Positions 60,101 through 64,000 of a stretch of 64,000 nt of DNA are shown piece by piece. Within the stretch, counting starts at the first letter, position 1. Every line of letters begins with the position of its first letter. The notes beneath the pieces were generated by a model. That model did no database searches. It saw only the letters and a program-made list of their open reading frames with translations, and was not told where the DNA came from. This DNA comes from Polydactylus sextarius (lineage: Eukaryota > Chordata > Actinopteri > Polynemidae): the NCBI GenBank assembly GCA_016801845.1, contig CM028909.1, positions 19,069,313 through 19,133,312 of the forward strand. The letters run 5' to 3'. The translations under genes were made by a program, and so were the position numbers.

Positions 60101-63100
60101 ACATATATGGACAAAAGCCATGATATTGTCATGTCATGGTGAAAAATGATATTATCACAATTATAAAGCTATATCAACTGGGTGCCAGTCAGAAAGATTA
60201 GCAGCACATTTCATATGCGAAACAAATGACAAAGATCAAAGAGGTCATGGTAACTGTGTGCATTTGTAAAAATAAAACTGCAACACACACCACCTATGCC
60301 AAGGACACAGCCTTGTGTCACATGAACATACCAAACACAAGCTGTCACACAGTACTCCACAACCACACACCCTGAGTCCAAACATGAGACAGTCAGATTT
60401 TGAAACCAATCATCATGTTTTTATATGGTTGGTGTTACTGTTCCTCACCATCACTTTTCTCCTGTGGGGTTGGGTCACTGGCTTGCCATCCATCATACTC
60501 AGAGCCCAAGTCTGGGCGAGTCATCCAGCTATCAACCCAAACATGAAAATTCCTGTGGAAGAAAATAAAAAATAAACAGCATGGAAGGTGATGAGAGACA
60601 CTGTAGAGTCATTCATCTATTGTTATGTTGCATTTATGAGAGTGCAATCAATTAAACCCGTCTACAAACTCACCATATTGAGTCTTCACTAAAAAGTCTT
60701 TCACCGTTTTCATCAAAGTGCTTTTCTATCACCAGGTTGGCATTGGCATCATGAGCTGATCCAAAATTAGTAATCACGCGACATGGGATGCCAAGGGCTC
60801 GAGACACTGAAGGAGGAAGGACAGCAACACCTCATCACTCCACTTCACTAAAGCACATGCTTGAGATAACAGTCACCAGAAGTTAACGATAATGTAGACA
60901 TGATACAGACAGACAAAGCAATGAGGTTAGATTCTAAACTTAAGGCTTTGATTAAATGGCCTGATGGTAGCAAGTGGGGGTGGATGTAACCACTGTTTAA
61001 ACCCACAAACAAACAAACAAACCGAGACTCTTTAATTTGTGCTCCAACCTGTACATGCTACAGCTGCAAAAACCCAGCACTGGCCGAAGCGGACAGGGCC
61101 CTTTTCTGCCCACTGGCGCAGAATTTTGCCACTGCCAGTCCATTGTCCAGGAGGAACACCACCTGTATAGTCATCCCAATTTCCAATCAGCACCCCCTTG
61201 TCGTCATTGCTGTTGATCTGTGGCCACAAACAGGGAGGAGACAAGAGGCAGTTAAATAAACTAAATAGAATAACTTAGGGGGAAAAAGTAGTATTATCCT
61301 TAATAATTTATTATTTGATAGCAACTCTGTTTTCTTTTGAGCAAAGAAAACTCAGATGTGTGAGTTTGCGCTGAGTAAACTCACAAAAAGTGATAATGTT
61401 TGCTTTGGGTAGATTTTATCATGGCTATAAACTCTTATTGGTAACATACAGTAGAAATAACACCAAATATCTCATTTAGCCACAGTTATTACAGGACAGT
61501 TGTTAAATTTTTTCCACCTGCTTTTTTTGCTGCTGCTTTGGATCACAGATGGGTTGTTAGGGGAGAAGAGGGGGATTCAAAAGATGGAAAGTAGTTGGCC
61601 CGCACTGATGAACCTTTTGAATGTAAATGAGCAGACTGACAATTCGCACCATGGTGCACTAGAAAATTCTTGGTCTGCATGGCTGCCTGCACAGTTAAAA
61701 CAACAGCGGTTCACAGGCTGCTCGAATGACATCCACACTGACTCACTGACTAAAATCTGGACACCTACCATGGCACTCAGTACCCTGGTCACATAGATGG
61801 GGTTTCTCCTGGCAGAGCAGTCTGCATCAGCATTGGACACAAATTTGGGGTTTTCATCCAGAAGCTTCAGACAGATATCCAGTATCCCTTCTTCAAACTG
61901 CAGAGGATTTATAATAGTTAGGTTCACATAAACATTATATTTTCATTTGGCTCATTCTGACTGTTGAACATTTTCTGTACCTGTCCAAAGTACCAAGGTA
62001 TTGATTTGATGTGTTTATTTGATCCTTTGTAGATCTGCCCATTTTGTGATAAAACATACTCCTGCCTTTTCACCTCACTGCTCATGTAAACGGCATCATC
62101 TGTGAATCAAACAGCATTAATTACTATATTAACATTTAATAGTGTTTAGACGTGTTACTGTTGTGCTACATATTTAGTTTAGTTTAGTAATGCAACCAAA
62201 GTAAACACAAGAATGATTTAAAGAAAATTAAAACTCACTTTGGCACCAAGCATTAAAAAGCAAGGTGAACTGTCCTAAACTGGTCTCCTGCCCCTCCTGG
62301 TCTAGAGTCAGGGAATACAGTCCTATAGGACTCTTGGGGGAGGAACTGATTGACAGAGATACTGTGTTTCCAGCAGGATCATTGACTGCAGATGCACTCC
62401 AGTCAGTGTCCACCGTGGACTCACGTAGACCGAAAGACACCTTAGTATCTGACTCTTCCTTGGGTACCGGGCCTGGAAAGACACGAACAGTGAATCTGCA
62501 TCCAGATGAGAGACACATTTACACAAATACATCTACAAGTACAGTACATACCAGTTTCAATGATGAGCCTGACACTCATCTCATCCAGTTTGATTTCTTT
62601 GCCGCCTGTTTTCAGATGCAAAATGATAGTGAAGGGCTGTCCCCTCCTGACAATCAAACGCTCATCCTCATACAGCTCTGTGTGATGGCTGATGTTGTTA
62701 TTCTTAATATTAAGATCACAGCGCTCAATGTCCAACACTGTGTATGGAGACAGAAAGGCAAAACACTTTTAAAAAGTTACATTATCTGAGATGAAGAAGG
62801 AAAAAAAATGACTTGATGACTTTATCAAAATTTGATCACCCTGTCAAAATCTGTTCACAAGGAAATAAATCATAAGAAGTCATCAGGATATTCCCCAGCA
62901 CAGACACAGTGGTGCTCTTCTTGATTTGGGATATCAAATGTCATCCACCATTCCTGTTCATCACATTTCGCATGCCTTAATCTGATACTTGAACACACCA
63001 AGTGGTCTGATTCTAAAGTAACACCGAAAGAAAAAATGCATCTGCATTTGAAATTATACAGTCCCAACATCAAACACATGTACAACAATATGAAACACAA

Positions 63101-63127
63101 ATAGCTTCCTTTCTTACCTTGCTTCAT
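57149..63127 (-). CDS. Transglutaminase (TGM2-like), complete
   Basis: Fifteen exons on the complement keep phase and give 681 aa: 63118-63127, 62552-62737, 62239-62472, 61981-62099, 61769-61897, 61049-61217, 60674-60806, 60449-60552, 59868-59956, 59492-59645, 59037-59125, 58312-58495, 58026-58186, 57394-57530, 57149-57296. The enzyme makes Ca2+-dependent gamma-glutamyl-lysine crosslinks. The N-terminal beta-sandwich carries RLIVRRGQPF. The catalytic core has Trp240 (GNWDD), Cys273 (GQCWVFAAV), His330 (NFHVWVDSWM) and Asp353 (SDPTPQEKS), with spacing close to human TGM2 (241/277/335/358). DADCSARRNP and YCCGP are also typical. Two C-terminal beta-barrels follow. There is no signal peptide, so it is probably cytosolic. 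Length, the very short first exon (MKQ) and the motifs suit the TGM2/TGM5-like group; the exact orthologue is not resolved. It is tail-to-tail with klhl10 copy C. Confidence 0.93.
59253..59300. repeat. (CA)n(TA)n microsatellite in transglutaminase intron 10
   Basis: A short CA run is followed by TTTA and a long TA run. This is the downstream counterpart of the (CA)n tract at 54023-54096. The flanking 5' sequence (GCAATTTCATTT) is the same at both places, and the 3' sequences differ. Confidence 0.9.
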
Positions 63128-64000
63128 GATTTCAGATCAAGTTCCTGACTCAACTTCTGTGTTACAAGAGACACTTCAGCAGCAGCCTGTGCCTACTAGT
63201 TAATATCCCTGTGGTGTAAAACCCCGCGAGATATATTTGTAGCCTCTGAAACCGGATTGGTACGCCCCCATCTGTCTAGTCATCACATCACTGTTTCTGT
63301 TTTTAAGTCTAGCAGTAGTATAAGAGAATTTAAGACTCCTTTCTCTTCCTGTTTTTTGCTGAAAAACCTAAACTCAAATTGTTACTCATGAAATCAAGTG
63401 AAGTTAAAATTGGTTCTTATTTTACCAACTGCTTCGCAGAAATATTTTTTGTAAATATAAAAATGACAATGACAAATGACAGTTTTATTTCCCATAAATT
63501 ATTTATGTCATATATAACTGTGTGATTCCACATACACAAAACAGCAGTATTTAAAAGGAATCAGAAATAGATAAATGCAATCAATGCAAAACAGGAACAC
63601 ACATACACTTTACTTTTTTTTTTTTGCAAATGTTTCTTTCCTTTTGCAAGGTATGAAACCACCACTTGAAAGTTTGTTCTCAGGTCAAACTTGTGCAGCT
63701 GCAAATCAGTTTTCCACTGCTTGATTTGCAGATCAGAAGAATAAAACACGTGAGTAAAGACTGAACAGAATGTCTACATTTCATAAAATAGTAAGTAAAA
63801 ATCTTTGCCATAAGGAAAAACCATCATCAAACATAAAAGAAAGACTTCAAAAAGAGACTTGTATTTTGGGAAGTGGTGTTCGCGCCAAACTAAAAGCTGA
63901 ACACAGCGCCAAGAAATGTTTGGAAATAAATGTCTACAGCTGTCCTGTGGAGAAGAAGTTAATCATCACCACAGTGATGCCACAGCCTCATGTTACTGCA
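63128..64000. other. Transglutaminase upstream region and window end
   Basis: The first 100-200 bp should hold the transglutaminase promoter; an AATATATC element lies near 63230 on the minus strand. The rest is AT-rich without a gene. At 63879-63889 TTCGCGCCAAA matches the E2F consensus (reverse complement TTTGGCGCGAA) and may belong to a gene beyond the window. Confidence 0.4.

Noticed and set aside
62870..63019. Open minus-strand stretch of about 47 codons in transglutaminase intron 1 (ESDHLVCSS ... YPDDFL), preceded by an AG that could be an acceptor
   Set aside because: It ends in a stop, matches no transglutaminase segment, and exon 1 joins directly in phase to exon 2 (MKQ-VLDIERCDL). 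It is probably chance, or at most a rare alternative terminal exon.
1..64000. tRNA, rRNA or known small RNA genes
   Set aside because: No cloverleaf with A/B boxes or conserved RNA motif was recognised by eye; a covariance-model scan would be decisive.

Overview
The window is vertebrate nuclear DNA and almost certainly from a ray-finned (teleost) fish. Evidence: GT-AG introns that are short (mostly 80-500 bp), abundant long (CA)n/(TG)n tracts, fish-type interspersed repeats, Hes5-type her genes with WRPW tails, and proteins that match vertebrate families along their whole length. There are no operons or ribosome-binding sites. The annotation is therefore given as spliced genes; exon limits were read from splice sites and reading-frame phase.

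Layout. (1) 1-17.6 kb, plus strand: the 3' 48 coding exons of ubr4, a giant E3 ubiquitin ligase, 2,351 residues of its C-terminal half ending at 16316. Its introns hold a 726-bp hAT-like MITE and a second interspersed repeat. (2) 18.5-19.9 kb, minus strand: a small two-exon TATA-containing gene for an 86-residue protein that I do not recognise. (3) 21.9-28.7 kb: two Hes5/her-type bHLH-Orange repressor genes on the plus strand (her15-like and her4-like), followed by an inverted, stop-containing remnant of a third her copy. Several TGTGGGAA (RBPJ/Notch) sites lie around them. (4) 30.5-34.1 kb, minus: a complete six-exon type 1 taste receptor (class C GPCR, 845 aa). (5) 36.2-41 kb, plus: complete rprd1b (328 aa), with one GC-AG intron. 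(6) 42.8-63.1 kb: a recently rearranged block with three klhl10-type BTB-BACK-Kelch copies (plus strand) and two transglutaminase loci (minus strand, tail-to-tail with klhl10). Copy A is intact. Copy B has exon 1 but carries a 1-bp frameshift before the Kelch domain. Copy C has open exons 2-5 but no exon 1. The first transglutaminase locus is a 3' fragment (five exons, one with a 1-bp deletion). The second is a complete 15-exon gene (681 aa, catalytic Cys/His/Asp present).

The structure of block 6 is explained by one tandem duplication of about 5.25 kb. It runs from klhl10 intron 1 to a (CA)n tract in transglutaminase intron 10, and its junction at about 54.09 kb sits inside the (CA)n repeat with short microhomology. 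An older duplication (offset 5,601 bp) gave copies A and B. No new kind of system was identified with certainty. The most rewarding items are the klhl10/transglutaminase duplication and its split halves, the inverted her pseudogene, the orphan 86-aa gene, and a perfect 31-bp inverted repeat at 29.06-29.14 kb.
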